A DNA stretch of 15,545 nucleotides from Pseudomonadota bacterium (GCA_021805275.1 JAJZFQ010000292.1:1-15545); one strand, 5' to 3'; shown: positions 1-8,738, counted from the stretch's first letter. The notes: generated by a model from the letters alone, not told the origin. Program-made: numbers and translations.

Positions 1-36
1 TAAGCGTGATGAGACGCACGGTGAAATGGATGACCA

Positions 37-60
37 GGATGGGGTTCGAGAAGCCCATCC
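37..60 (-). terminator. Hairpin just downstream of nagE
   Basis: Positions 37-47 and 50-60 form an 11-bp inverted repeat with one G/G mismatch and a very tight turn. It lies about 20 nt after the nagE stop codon, where a terminator of the minus-strand operon would be expected. No T-run follows on the minus strand, so it is not a canonical intrinsic terminator. It may be a Rho-type boundary, an mRNA 3'-end stabiliser, or chance. Confidence 0.35.
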
Positions 61-77
61 GAAGGGGCTGCGCAGCG

Positions 78-1877
78 CTAGCTCGCCGTCGCCGAACCCA
101 GCAGCTCGCGCAGGGTCATGCAAGCCGCCGAGGCCGCCGGTCCCACGATGACGTGGAGACAGTCCGGTGCGACCAGCGCGCTACCGCGCAAGCCCAGCCG
201 CCGGATCGCTTCGGGATCGACGCGGGACGCATCCGCCAGGGCAATGCGCAGTCGTGACGAGGTCGGTGCAACATCCCGTACATTGGCTCGCCCACCGAGA
301 GCGGCGAGCAGCCCCGCGAGCACCGCGCGGTCCGGCTGCAACACATCGGTCCTCGGCAGCGAGGGAAGAGCCGGGGCCTGAGTTGGAGCTGGAGGTGCCA
401 CCGACGCACCAGGTGTACCGCTCGGCATGCGCTCAAGCATCTCGCGCATCTGACCGGCGATCTGCTCGGCCACCGGGCCGATGATCACCTGCAGAGCGGT
501 GGCCGATGGGCGAACCACGCCGACGGCGCCCAGGGCCTTCAGCGCCGGCACGTCCACCGCGTCCTGTGTTCGCACCGTCAGGCGCAATCGCGTGGTGCAG
601 GCATTGACCGATTCGAGATTCTCCGGGCCGCCGAGCGCGGCAATGTACGCCAGCGCCCGTTCCCCCACCGCAGTCGGCCGTGCCGCGGGCAGGGGGGCGA
701 ACTGGCCTTCGGCTTCCCGGCCCGGCGTCTTCAGATCGAACTTGACGATCGCGAAGCGGAAGATCCCGTAATACAAACCGAAGTACACCGCGCCGATCGG
801 CAGCAGCAGCAGCGGGTGGGTCGCATACTTGAAATTGAGCACGTAATCGAACAGACCGGCCGAGAAGCCAAAGCCGAGGCGCACGTCGAGCGCGTTCGTG
901 ATGACAAACGCCAGTCCCGTGAGCAGCGCATGCACCAGGTACAGTCCGGGGGCGAGAAACATGAAGGTGAACTCGACCGGCTCGGTCACCCCGGTCAGAA
1001 GCGAGGTGAGCGCGATCGACAACAGCAGGCCTGCGACGGCCGCCCGCCGCTCCGGCCTCGCGGTGTGATACATGGCGAGGCAGGCCGCCGGCAAGCCGAA
1101 CATCATCACCGGGAAGAAGCCGGCCATGAAGCTTCCGGCGTGCGGATCCCCGGCAAAGAAGCGATTCATGTCCCCGGTCACGCCGTGGTAATGGCCGACG
1201 ATGAACCAGGCGAAGCTATTGAGGATGTTGTGCAGCCCGGTCACGATCAGCAGCCGGTTGAGCACGCCGTAGACGAACAACCCCCAGGGCCCCGCCGCCA
1301 GCACCGCGCGGCTGAGGGAATCCATTCCGGCCTCAATGTGGATCAATTCGAGGCCGAGCAGGATCGCCAGCGGCAGGGCCGCAAAACCGGTCACGATCGG
1401 CACGAAGCGCCGCCCGCCGAAGAACGCCAGGTAGCTCGGCAGCGTGAAGTTATGGAAGCGGTTGTAGAGCGCCCCACCCATCAGCCCCGAGATAATGCCC
1501 ACCGGCACGGTGAGCTCGATCAGCCGCTGCTGCTTGAACGCCGCGATCACGAGCTCGCGGGCGTGCTCGGGCACGCCCGCGAGCACATCGGCCGGCGCCG
1601 CGACGAACACCGCCGCCCCTTTGATGATCACCAGATATCCCACGACCGCAGCCAGTGCAGCGGCCCCGTGGTTATCGCGGGCGAGCCCGATCGCCACGCC
1701 GACCGCGAACAGCAGGCCGAGGTTGCTGAATATCGCCTGGCCGGCCGCGGCCATGACCGGGATGTTGAACAGGTCCGGCTGACCGAGCCGCAGCAGCAGA
1801 GCCGCCGCCGGCAGCACCGCGATGGGCAGCATCAGCGCGCCGCCGAGCTTCTGGAGCGGGGTGAGCAGTTGTTTCAT
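78..1877 (-). CDS. nagE: N-acetylglucosamine PTS permease EIICB (NagE)
   Basis: This is the inner-membrane PTS transporter that takes up GlcNAc and phosphorylates it to GlcNAc-6-P. The 599-residue product begins with a hydrophobic EIIC domain (about 1-385). It carries GLHN (H216) and TEP (298-300), typical of the glucose/GlcNAc EIIC family. A proline-rich linker leads to an EIIB domain (about 403-485) with the phosphocysteine motif NACTTRLRL (C427). A second EIIB-like domain (about 510-595) has APTSSRLRI at the same place, so Thr539 replaces the cysteine. There is no fused EIIA, unlike E. coli NagE; that domain is supplied by the upstream nagF. The ATG at 1877 was chosen because MKQLLTPLQKLGG is the family N-terminus. 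The frame stays open upstream, but that stretch overlaps the nagF 3' end and is arginine-rich shadow. The gap from the nagF stop is 25 nt, so the two are probably co-transcribed. Substrate assignment is strong from context; the role of the second EIIB is unknown. Confidence 0.93.
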   Translation of the reverse strand: MKQLLTPLQKLGGALMLPIAVLPAAALLLRLGQPDLFNIPVMAAAGQAIFSNLGLLFAVGVAIGLARDNHGAAALAAVVGYLVIIKGAAVFVAAPADVLAGVPEHARELVIAAFKQQRLIELTVPVGIISGLMGGALYNRFHNFTLPSYLAFFGGRRFVPIVTGFAALPLAILLGLELIHIEAGMDSLSRAVLAAGPWGLFVYGVLNRLLIVTGLHNILNSFAWFIVGHYHGVTGDMNRFFAGDPHAGSFMAGFFPVMMFGLPAACLAMYHTARPERRAAVAGLLLSIALTSLLTGVTEPVEFTFMFLAPGLYLVHALLTGLAFVITNALDVRLGFGFSAGLFDYVLNFKYATHPLLLLPIGAVYFGLYYGIFRFAIVKFDLKTPGREAEGQFAPLPAARPTAVGERALAYIAALGGPENLESVNACTTRLRLTVRTQDAVDVPALKALGAVGVVRPSATALQVIIGPVAEQIAGQMREMLERMPSGTPGASVAPPAPTQAPALPSLPRTDVLQPDRAVLAGLLAALGGRANVRDVAPTSSRLRIALADASRVDPEAIRRLGLRGSALVAPDCLHVIVGPAASAACMTLRELLGSATAS

Positions 1878-1902
1878 GGGGCGATCCCGTCTCTCGTTGC
1901 GC

Positions 1903-4437
1903 TCAGGCGTCGACGTGCGCTGAGTCCCGGACAGTCTCCTCGGCGGCCACGCACAGGGCGCGCACCGCCTCGGCCGAATCGAGCGCCAGCGCCGCCCGGG
2001 CAAGCTCGTGGCACTGCATGAGAGTCAGTTGACTGATGAGGACCTTCAGACTCGGGATGAGCGAGGGCACGCACGACAGCTCGTGCACGCCGAGTCCGAT
2101 CAGCACCGGTGCTGCGGCCGGGTCGGAGGCCAGTCCGCCGCACACCGCGGTGCGCCGGCCGGCCGCTCGTGCCGCCTCGGTGGTGCGTCCGATCAGCCGC
2201 AGGACAGCCGGATGCAGCGCGTCGAGCCGCGCTGCCAGCTGCGGGTGACCGCGATCCATGGCCAGGGTGTACTGGGTCAGATCGTTCGTCCCGATGGAGA
2301 AGAAGTCCACCTCGCCGGCAAGCGCATCGGCGAGCAGCGCCGAGGCCGGCGTCTCGACCATTACGCCGAGCTCGATCGGCACGCATCGCCCGATGCTCCG
2401 GCAGGCCTCCTCGACACGTGCGCGCACCGCGCGGACCTCGGCCAGGTCGGTAATCATCGGCAGCAGCAGCCGGCATTGCCCGACCGGCTCGACGGCGAGC
2501 ACGGCCCGCAGCTGTGCATCGAGCAGATCCTCCCGCCACAGGCTGGTGCGGATGCCGCGCAGCCCGAGCGCAGGATTCTCCTCGGCCGGCAGCGGCAGGT
2601 ACGGAATCGGCTTGTCGCCACCGATATCGAGCGTGCGGATGGTGAGCGGGCGGCCGCTGAGCGCAGCGGCAATCCGCTGGTACGCGGCGCGCTGCTCGGC
2701 CTCCGTCGGGGCATCGAGCCGATCGAGGAACAGAAACTCCGTGCGCAGCAGTCCGCAGCCCTCCGCGCCGTTGCGCACCGCGAGCTCGGCATCGGCGAGC
2801 GAGCCGAGGTTGGCGAGCACCTCGATGCGCGTTCCATCGGCCATGCGGCACTCACGCTGGGCGGCAGCCCGCTCGCGCTCGCGCCGCTCGGCGGCCCGCT
2901 CGATCTGGCGGCGCGCCCCCGCCAGGGACTGCTCGCCGGGGTCGACCTGCAGCTGCCCGGTCTCGGCATCGAGCACGAGCGCGGTACCCGGGGCGATCGC
3001 TCGCACTGCCGGCCCCAGCGCGACCAGCGCCGGGATGCCGGCGGCGGCGGCGAGGATCGACACGTGCGAGGTGGCCCCGCCAGCGGCCAGACAGATGCCC
3101 CCTAGCGTGCCGGCCTCGAGTCCGACGAGCTGCGAGGGCAGCAGTTCCTCGGCGATGAGTATCGATCCGGGTGCCAGCGGCGCGCCGCCCGCGGCGGATT
3201 CCCCGGCGAGCGCGAGCAGCACTTGGCGCTGCAAATCGAGCAGATCATCGGCCCGCTCCGCCATGCGCGCGTCCTCGAGGGCGCGCAGCGCCTCGATGCT
3301 CGTGTCAATCGCGGCACGCCAGGCGAACGCCGCGCTCTTGCCCTGCCCGATGCTCTCGAGCGCGAGCCCCTCGAGCTGCGGATCCTCGAGCAGCGCCAGG
3401 TGCGCGGCGAGGATCTCGGCGGTCGGACCGGCCGTCGCGCCGAGCGAGCGCTCCAGGCCCGTGCGAACCGCCTCGCGGGCGCGGCGCAGGTGGGCAGTCT
3501 CCCGGTCACTGCCGCTTCCCGCTTCCACCACCTCGATGTCGCGCTGCTCGAGCCGTGCGGCCGGTCCCACCGCGAATCCCCGGCTCGCGACCACACCGCG
3601 CAACACCGTCCCTGCGGCGGGCGCAGCGGACGTCACGAGCACTTGCGCGGGGGGCGGCGCAGCGCAATCGGCCACGGACCGTGTCTGGGGCGACAGCAGC
3701 ACCGCGAGCGTCTCGAGCGCATCGTGTGCATCGGGTCCGCGGGCCTCGATGTGTATCTGTGCGTCCCGGCGCACACCGAGTGTCAGCAGGGCCGTGGCGC
3801 TGCGGGCATCGGCGAGCCGCCCCGCAAAGCGAATGTGCACGTGGGCCCGCAGCCCCTTCAACCCGGCGACCACCTGCGCCGCCGGCCGCGCGTGAATGCC
3901 GTGCTCCAGCGCCACACGCACGGTGCGCACCAGCGTTTGTTGATCGTCTCCGGCCGGTGCGCTGCCCGGCGCGCTCGGCCCGAGGGCCCACTGCATCAGC
4001 GCCTCGCCGAGCTGCACGGCGCGCCCCACGGTGCATTGCACCAGCTGTGCCTCCCCGGGCGAGATCACCAGGATCGGGGTGAGCAGACTCGGCGCACGGC
4101 GGGCGAGCAGGTCCAGATCGAAGCTGAGCAGCGCCTCGCCGGGACGCACGCGCTGTCCGGCGGTGACGTGCGCCCGGAAGCCCTCTCCACCGAGCGCCAC
4201 AGTGTCGACCCCGACGTGCATCAGCACATCGACTCCCTGATCGGTCCGCAGCGTCACCGCGTGCCGGGTCTCGGGCAGCGCCACGATCTGCCCGGCGCAG
4301 GGGGCGCACAGCGTCTGGCCCAACGGGTCGATCGCCACACCATCGCCGAGCATGCGGCCGGAGAAAACCGGATCGGGTACTTCCTCGAGCGGAGCGCTCC
4401 AGCCCGGCAGGGGCGCGAGCAGCACGAGTTCGCTCAT
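1903..4437 (-). CDS. nagF: PTS multiphosphoryl transfer protein EIIA-HPr-EI (NagF)
   Basis: This cytoplasmic phosphorelay protein passes phosphate from PEP to NagE. The 844 residues hold three fused domains. EIIA of the Glc family (about 1-155) has the two histidines H59 and H74, the latter in LMHVGVDT. HPr (about 168-250) has GIHARP with phospho-acceptor H182, and S213 sits where the regulatory serine of HPr lies. Enzyme I (about 278-835) has GGATSHVS with H458, a PEP-site segment around 691-700 (GVMVETPASA) and C766 in AVCGGLASDP. All catalytic residues are present, so the protein looks functional and supplies every soluble step for GlcNAc uptake. Domain order and length match Pseudomonas NagF. 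The ATG at 4437 overlaps the chitinase stop as ATGA, which supports this start over a Met ten codons upstream and indicates translational coupling. nagE follows directly. Confidence 0.95.
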   Translation of the reverse strand: MSELVLLAPLPGWSAPLEEVPDPVFSGRMLGDGVAIDPLGQTLCAPCAGQIVALPETRHAVTLRTDQGVDVLMHVGVDTVALGGEGFRAHVTAGQRVRPGEALLSFDLDLLARRAPSLLTPILVISPGEAQLVQCTVGRAVQLGEALMQWALGPSAPGSAPAGDDQQTLVRTVRVALEHGIHARPAAQVVAGLKGLRAHVHIRFAGRLADARSATALLTLGVRRDAQIHIEARGPDAHDALETLAVLLSPQTRSVADCAAPPPAQVLVTSAAPAAGTVLRGVVASRGFAVGPAARLEQRDIEVVEAGSGSDRETAHLRRAREAVRTGLERSLGATAGPTAEILAAHLALLEDPQLEGLALESIGQGKSAAFAWRAAIDTSIEALRALEDARMAERADDLLDLQRQVLLALAGESAAGGAPLAPGSILIAEELLPSQLVGLEAGTLGGICLAAGGATSHVSILAAAAGIPALVALGPAVRAIAPGTALVLDAETGQLQVDPGEQSLAGARRQIERAAERRERERAAAQRECRMADGTRIEVLANLGSLADAELAVRNGAEGCGLLRTEFLFLDRLDAPTEAEQRAAYQRIAAALSGRPLTIRTLDIGGDKPIPYLPLPAEENPALGLRGIRTSLWREDLLDAQLRAVLAVEPVGQCRLLLPMITDLAEVRAVRARVEEACRSIGRCVPIELGVMVETPASALLADALAGEVDFFSIGTNDLTQYTLAMDRGHPQLAARLDALHPAVLRLIGRTTEAARAAGRRTAVCGGLASDPAAAPVLIGLGVHELSCVPSLIPSLKVLISQLTLMQCHELARAALALDSAEAVRALCVAAEETVRDSAHVDA

Positions 4438-5639
4438 GGCGCCGGGTACCCCGTGCGCAGCCCCCACACCAGGGCGCGCAGCAGTGAATTGCGCGGATCA
4501 TCCTCACCGAGCACCCAGATCATCACCCCGCGCAGGTGCTCGCGCCGCACGAAGGCGGCCTTGATGGCGAGGGACTGGGGGTCATCGTAGGTGAAGAATA
4601 TGCCCCGGTGCGCGTTGTACAGCCACGGCGCCTGTGCCGTGGCGCTCCAGTGCCGCACCCACCGCGGGCTGCACAGCAGGCGCGACTCGATGGTCTTCCA
4701 GGGCGTCTCGGGGTAGATCCCGGCGAACTTCGAGTACAGACCGGCGCCCCTAGCGCCGACCCCGGTGAATCCCCGCCCATAGAAGGCCATGCCGAGCAGG
4801 ATCTTGTCGGCCGGCACTCCGTGCGCCTCGTAGAAACGCACTGCCCCGGCGAGGTTATCGCGTGAGCGCTGCGGTTCGGGCTGCGGGTCGCGCGGATCGG
4901 CGCCGAGCGGCGTGTTGAAGCCGCTCTCGGGGCTGAAGACGGTATTCATGTCATAGGTCATGACGTTGAACCAGTCCACATACGGCACGAGCGCGGACAG
5001 ATCGTAGCTGTCCGCCACCGAGTACGCCCCGCCCTCCTGCCAGGTACCCGCCGGGGTCGCCACACTCAGCAGGTAGTGCCGATGGGTCCTGCGTCCCAGG
5101 GCATCGAGCTGCCGGCGCAGCTCGCGCACCAGCGCCGTCACATCGGCCCGGTCCTGCGGGCGCGAGCGGTTCATGCCGCCGTGCACGGGGAACTCCCAGT
5201 CCAGATCGATGCCGTCGAAGTGCTCCCGCCCGATCAGCAGCCGGATGCAGCTGCGCGCGAAGCGGGCACGCGAAGCCGGCGTGAGCGCGATGTCGGAGTA
5301 CTCCGGCGCCTGGTCCCAGCCGCCGATCGAGGCCAGGACCTGCAGGCCCGGATGCGCTCGGCGCAGCGCGCGCAACGCGCGCACGGCCCGCGCCTGGGCC
5401 ACCCCGGGCGCCGCACACGTGCCGCCGGCGGCCGGCTCCTCGAAAGCATAGATGATGTCGTTGAGCATACGCGCCGGGATGTCCGCCACCGGCATGCCGC
5501 CGTCGTAATAGGCGGCCACCTGCCAGAGCGCGGCAGCCCGCGCCGGCACGCCCGTCGCGAACACGGCCAGCGCAGCCAGCGTGCCCAACGCCGCGCGCCC
5601 GGCCGCAGAAATTCGAGATGACCCAGAATTGCTCGTCAC
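4434..5639 (-). CDS. Secreted GH18 chitinase
   Basis: This is a glycoside hydrolase family 18 enzyme expected to cleave beta-1,4 bonds of chitin or chito-oligomers outside the cytoplasm. The 401-residue product has a signal peptide with a hydrophobic core at about 16-30 and a likely cleavage after ARA at 35. A single TIM-barrel domain fills the rest. SIGGW is at 104-108, and the catalytic motif DGIDLDWE is intact (D142, D145, D147, acid E149). MTYDMN is at 227-232 and GVMIW at 371-375. No carbohydrate-binding module or fibronectin domain is seen, so a soluble oligomer-processing role is possible. The start is a GTG at 5639 with a GGGGA Shine-Dalgarno about 6 nt upstream; no other Met occurs before residue 49. 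The gene lies 207 nt after the receptor and overlaps nagF by 4 nt, tying it to GlcNAc uptake. Other GH18 activities, such as endo-N-acetylglucosaminidase, cannot be excluded. Confidence 0.92.
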   Translation of the reverse strand: MTSNSGSSRISAAGRAALGTLAALAVFATGVPARAAALWQVAAYYDGGMPVADIPARMLNDIIYAFEEPAAGGTCAAPGVAQARAVRALRALRRAHPGLQVLASIGGWDQAPEYSDIALTPASRARFARSCIRLLIGREHFDGIDLDWEFPVHGGMNRSRPQDRADVTALVRELRRQLDALGRRTHRHYLLSVATPAGTWQEGGAYSVADSYDLSALVPYVDWFNVMTYDMNTVFSPESGFNTPLGADPRDPQPEPQRSRDNLAGAVRFYEAHGVPADKILLGMAFYGRGFTGVGARGAGLYSKFAGIYPETPWKTIESRLLCSPRWVRHWSATAQAPWLYNAHRGIFFTYDDPQSLAIKAAFVRREHLRGVMIWVLGEDDPRNSLLRALVWGLRTGYPAP

Positions 5640-5727
5640 GGTAGTCCCCGATGATGCGCCCGCAGCGGTGTCGGGCGCACGCGCCCAGGCGTCGCAGGTG
5701 GCGCGACCCGCGCCGCCGCCGGCCCCA

Positions 5728-5770
5728 CCGGGATCATCGCAGACGGGGGGAGTGTCCGCGATGATCCCGG
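5728..5770 (-). terminator. 13-bp perfect stem-loop between receptor and chitinase
   Basis: CCGGGATCATCGC (5728-5740) is exactly complementary to GCGATGATCCCGG (5758-5770). The 17-nt spacer can add three more pairs (GAC/GTC) across one A/C mismatch, leaving a G-rich loop. No T-run follows on either strand. It may be a partial terminator, an RNA processing or stability element setting receptor mRNA above downstream genes, or a DNA dyad. Its function is inferred only from its position in the 207-nt gap. Confidence 0.45.
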
Positions 5771-5816
5771 CTGCAGAACTGCTCCGCCCCGCGTGCCGGA
5801 GCCCGGTGCCGCCTGG

Positions 5817-5836
5817 CGCCGGCGTCCCTGCCGGCG
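5817..5836 (-). other. Small GC hairpin right after receptor stop
   Basis: CGCCGGC (5817-5823) pairs with GCCGGCG (5830-5836) across a 6-nt loop, beginning about 10 nt after the receptor stop codon. With the larger stem-loop at 5728-5770 it makes two consecutive 3' hairpins after the receptor gene. Short GC palindromes are common in such a genome, so it could be chance. Confidence 0.3.
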
Positions 5837-5846
5837 TATCCCGGGG

Positions 5847-8615
5847 CTAGAACTTGTATTGCGCCGTCAGATAGAACGTCCGTCCGTTGTCATAGATGGC
5901 AAACGGGGCGCCCGGATTGCCATTGGCGTAGTAGCGGATGTTCTTGTTCGTGAGGTTCTGCGCGTTGACGTTCAGCGAGAGGTTGTGCAGGACGGTCCAG
6001 GTCACCGCGGCATCGAGATTCGCCCAATTGTCCTGATACTCCTGCGTGCCTTCGTAGGAGGCCACGTAGTAGTGCGAACGATAGGTGTAATCAAGATTCG
6101 CGTTGACCGGCCCGTGCTGATAGTACCCGCCGAGGTTCCAGGTGTACTTCGAGTCCCCCTGCACCGGATCGCCGTTCTGCGTGGTGCCGTCGGCGAGCGT
6201 GAAGTTGGCATTCACGCCGAAGCCGAACGGCAGCGCCTGCTGCCACGATGCGAATGCCCCCTTGATCTGCGCCGGCTCGTTGAACGCCGAGGTGATCGTG
6301 TACGAGGAATACACCGCCGGACCGTTCCCCGTCGCCGTCATATTGAGGTAGGTCTGCTGGCGGTTGCCGAAGTCAACATAGGAGGACAGATCCATGTAGA
6401 ACAGCCCCCCCTCAACCATCGACTCCGGCCCGTAGTAATACTCGAGATCCGAGCTGTACACCGCGCCCTTGATGGGCTTCAGATTGGGATTGCCGCCCGA
6501 CCCGGTCAGGTTCGTGTCCGTGAGGATCACCGCGCCGCCGAGCGTACTGTAGTCCGGCAGGGACATGGTCTCGGCCGCCGAGAAGCGCAGCAGCATCCGC
6601 TTGCTCAGATCAAACTTGAAGTTTGCGCTGGGCAGGATGTTCAGGTAGCGGTTGTCCATCTCGGTCGGGGTGAAGGGACCGAAGGCCGAGAAGGTGAGCG
6701 GGCTCGTGCCGCCGCCGACGTTGGCCGTCACCTCCTCGAGCGTATTCACCACGCGCACGCCAAAGTTGCCGCTCCAGCGATGGCCGCCGATCTCGGCCAT
6801 CGCATAGCCCGAGAGGTCATTCTCCGTCACGTTGAAGGAGCCCTGCCAATAGTACCGCGAGGGTCCGTGGCTGAGGTTCGTCGGGGTGTCGAATGCGGCG
6901 ATCGCCGCCTCGGAGTCCTGGAAGATGTTGTTCGCCCAGGCACCTCCGCCCGCAATGCCTGATTGATAATTGCCCGGGTACTCCCCGCCCGAGTACGCCG
7001 GCTGGCAGGTGGCCGCAAAGCAGCTCAGACCCTGGTCCTGATTGAATGCCGTCTCGCGCTGATGGTGCGCGAAGCGGGCACCGAACTTGACCGCCTCGAA
7101 CGGACCGTCATCGACCTTCAGGCTGGCATCCAGCTTGCCGTAGGTCTCCTTGTCGATCGTGTGCACGACGTCATTCCACGCCCAGCTGACCCCGTAGCCG
7201 GCCGGACTGTTGGTGGCCAGCGGAATCTGCGCGCCCGCGGCGCTCAGGTTGTAGAAGTTGATCGAGGTGAGGTTGCCGTCGCCGTGCATCTGGTAGCTTG
7301 AGCCGTTGCCGCCGAAGTACTCATAGGCCGGCTGCGAGGGCGAGTTACCGAGCGCGTAGGTAAAGCCGAGCTGCCCATCGACCGTCAGTCGCTCGTTGGG
7401 CGTCAGCTTGCCATCGAGGTTGACGAACGAGGTCTTCGCTTCTGCCCCGGGGCGGTAGATCTGGTCGTAGACGGCCGACGGCGGCGCACCGGCGGCGCTC
7501 GGGAAGGTCGCGGCCGTGACGTAGTTGTTCTGTATGGTCAGGGCGGTGGGCACGTAGCTCGGCGAGCCGAACTGCCTGCTGCCCCAGTAGAGGAAGTTGT
7601 TGTTGTCGTTGGCCGCCTGCAGGTCCGAGTAGAACGCCGTCAGGTCGAGCGACAGCTCATCGGAGGGCTTGGCCTGCAGGTCGAGCATCCCGCCCTGGCG
7701 CTTGAGCGTCTGGGTGAACAGCGCCTCGCCGATCAGGGTCGGATAGTACGCACCGGTGGCGTTCGGCAGATTCGGATTGAGCTGCGTCCAGCCCGGGATG
7801 GCCGGGGAAGTCGCGGTAGCCGGGGTGCCGACGGCGACCGAAGCGGGAATCTGCGCATAACCGAGGAATTCCTGGCCGTCACGACGCACGGTGCGCTTCT
7901 CGTAGAAGCCGAGTGCCAGCACCCCGACCCGGCCATTGTTCCAGGAGAGCATCGCGTCGGCCTGGGGACTGGTCTTGGCTGCCAGCGTGGTGTACGCCGC
8001 GCCGGCATTGACGAATCCGGTCACGCCCGGCTTGAAATCGAGCGGATGGCGGGTCTGAATGTCCACCGAGCCGGCGACACCGCCCTCGAGCAGATTCGCG
8101 CTCTGCCCAAAGTTGACGACCGTCTTGCTGACGATCTCCGCGGGCATCAGCTGGTAGCTCACGCTGCGGCCGACGTCCTCGTACTGGTCCTCGATGAACC
8201 AGTCCGCGCTCGCCACGCTGTGACCGTCGATCGTGGTCAGGGTCAGGCTCGCCGGCGTGCCGCGCAGGCTGACGCGGTCATTCTCGCCGAAACCGCCCTC
8301 GCCGAATGCCGAGGACTGGGTGTCGACGCCCGGCAAGCGCATCAGCACGTCCGCGACGTTCTTGTCCGGCAGCTTGCCGATGTCCGTCGCGGTGGCCACT
8401 TCCGTCATGTTCGTGGCGATGCGCTTCAGCGCGAGGGACTGCTTGACCGAATAGCGAATGCCCGTGACGACGATTTCGTGAAGAACCGGTGGAGGGCTGC
8501 TCTGCGTCGAGCTCGGACCGTCCTCCGTTGTTGAACCCTGCTGCGCGAAGGCATTGGCCCCGAACAGCGCCACTGCGACGGCTGTGCCGATCAACGTAGA
8601 TTTCGCGACTCTCAT
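5847..8615 (-). CDS. nagP: TonB-dependent outer-membrane receptor, probably chito-oligosaccharide/GlcNAc uptake (NagP-like)
   Basis: This is an energised outer-membrane transporter. The 922-residue product has a signal peptide (1-24, cleavage after ANAFA), then a Ser/Pro-rich stretch and a TonB-box-like HEIVVTGIR at 46-54. A plug domain (about 60-190) includes LPDKNVADVLMRLPGV and RGTPASLTLTTIDG. A long beta-barrel ends in TAQYKF with terminal Phe, as outer-membrane proteins do. The sequence style is that of the TonB-Xanth-Caul subfamily (TIGR01782), many members of which serve carbohydrate loci. The ligand is inferred from the adjoining chitinase and nag genes. The ATG at 8615 was chosen because GGGGTGAG (8631-8624) lies 8 nt upstream; a GTG at 8624 overlaps that ribosome site and is unlikely. 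It is first in the minus-strand operon, divergent from nagR, and probably controlled by the TGGTAT sites at 8739-8955. Confidence 0.92.
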   Translation of the reverse strand: MRVAKSTLIGTAVAVALFGANAFAQQGSTTEDGPSSTQSSPPPVLHEIVVTGIRYSVKQSLALKRIATNMTEVATATDIGKLPDKNVADVLMRLPGVDTQSSAFGEGGFGENDRVSLRGTPASLTLTTIDGHSVASADWFIEDQYEDVGRSVSYQLMPAEIVSKTVVNFGQSANLLEGGVAGSVDIQTRHPLDFKPGVTGFVNAGAAYTTLAAKTSPQADAMLSWNNGRVGVLALGFYEKRTVRRDGQEFLGYAQIPASVAVGTPATATSPAIPGWTQLNPNLPNATGAYYPTLIGEALFTQTLKRQGGMLDLQAKPSDELSLDLTAFYSDLQAANDNNNFLYWGSRQFGSPSYVPTALTIQNNYVTAATFPSAAGAPPSAVYDQIYRPGAEAKTSFVNLDGKLTPNERLTVDGQLGFTYALGNSPSQPAYEYFGGNGSSYQMHGDGNLTSINFYNLSAAGAQIPLATNSPAGYGVSWAWNDVVHTIDKETYGKLDASLKVDDGPFEAVKFGARFAHHQRETAFNQDQGLSCFAATCQPAYSGGEYPGNYQSGIAGGGAWANNIFQDSEAAIAAFDTPTNLSHGPSRYYWQGSFNVTENDLSGYAMAEIGGHRWSGNFGVRVVNTLEEVTANVGGGTSPLTFSAFGPFTPTEMDNRYLNILPSANFKFDLSKRMLLRFSAAETMSLPDYSTLGGAVILTDTNLTGSGGNPNLKPIKGAVYSSDLEYYYGPESMVEGGLFYMDLSSYVDFGNRQQTYLNMTATGNGPAVYSSYTITSAFNEPAQIKGAFASWQQALPFGFGVNANFTLADGTTQNGDPVQGDSKYTWNLGGYYQHGPVNANLDYTYRSHYYVASYEGTQEYQDNWANLDAAVTWTVLHNLSLNVNAQNLTNKNIRYYANGNPGAPFAIYDNGRTFYLTAQYKF

Positions 8616-8623
8616 AAGATTCA

Positions 8624-8631
8624 CTCACCCC
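8624..8631 (-). promoter_or_regulatory. nagP ribosome-binding site
   Basis: On the minus strand GGGGTGAG ends 8 nt before the ATG at 8615. It decides the receptor start in favour of ATG 8615 over the in-frame GTG at 8624, which lies inside this site. Confidence 0.65.
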
Positions 8632-8738
8632 GATTGTGTTGTCGTTTGTCGAGACCGCCCAAGTCGTGAGCCACTTCGACGCCACACGCCGCGGCGACCG
8701 TACCGCCCGATGCCAGTTCGGCCCCGTGGCCATTTCCG

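Noticed and set aside
1..58. Possible minus-strand gene beginning with ATG at 58 (MGFSNPILVIHF...) and running off the left edge
   Set aside because: Only about 19 codons are visible, no Shine-Dalgarno precedes the ATG, and it overlaps the hairpin at 37-60. The hydrophobic translation is suggestive but cannot be supported.
816..2021. Long plus-strand open frame opposite nagE
   Set aside because: It is antisense to the conserved NagE coding sequence. Its His/Arg/Gln-rich translation has no recognisable domain, as is typical of shadow frames in GC-rich DNA.
2258..3895. 545-codon plus-strand open frame opposite nagF
   Set aside because: The Ser/Arg/Ala-rich translation mirrors codon bias of the real gene. 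The minus-strand frame carries every PTS active-site residue.
5793..6962. 389-codon plus-strand open frame opposite the receptor
   Set aside because: It is Val/Arg/His-rich shadow of the TonB receptor barrel region, with no domain or convincing ribosome site.
8622..8624. GTG start for the TonB receptor
   Set aside because: It lies inside the GGGGTGAG ribosome-binding site that is ideally spaced for the ATG at 8615.
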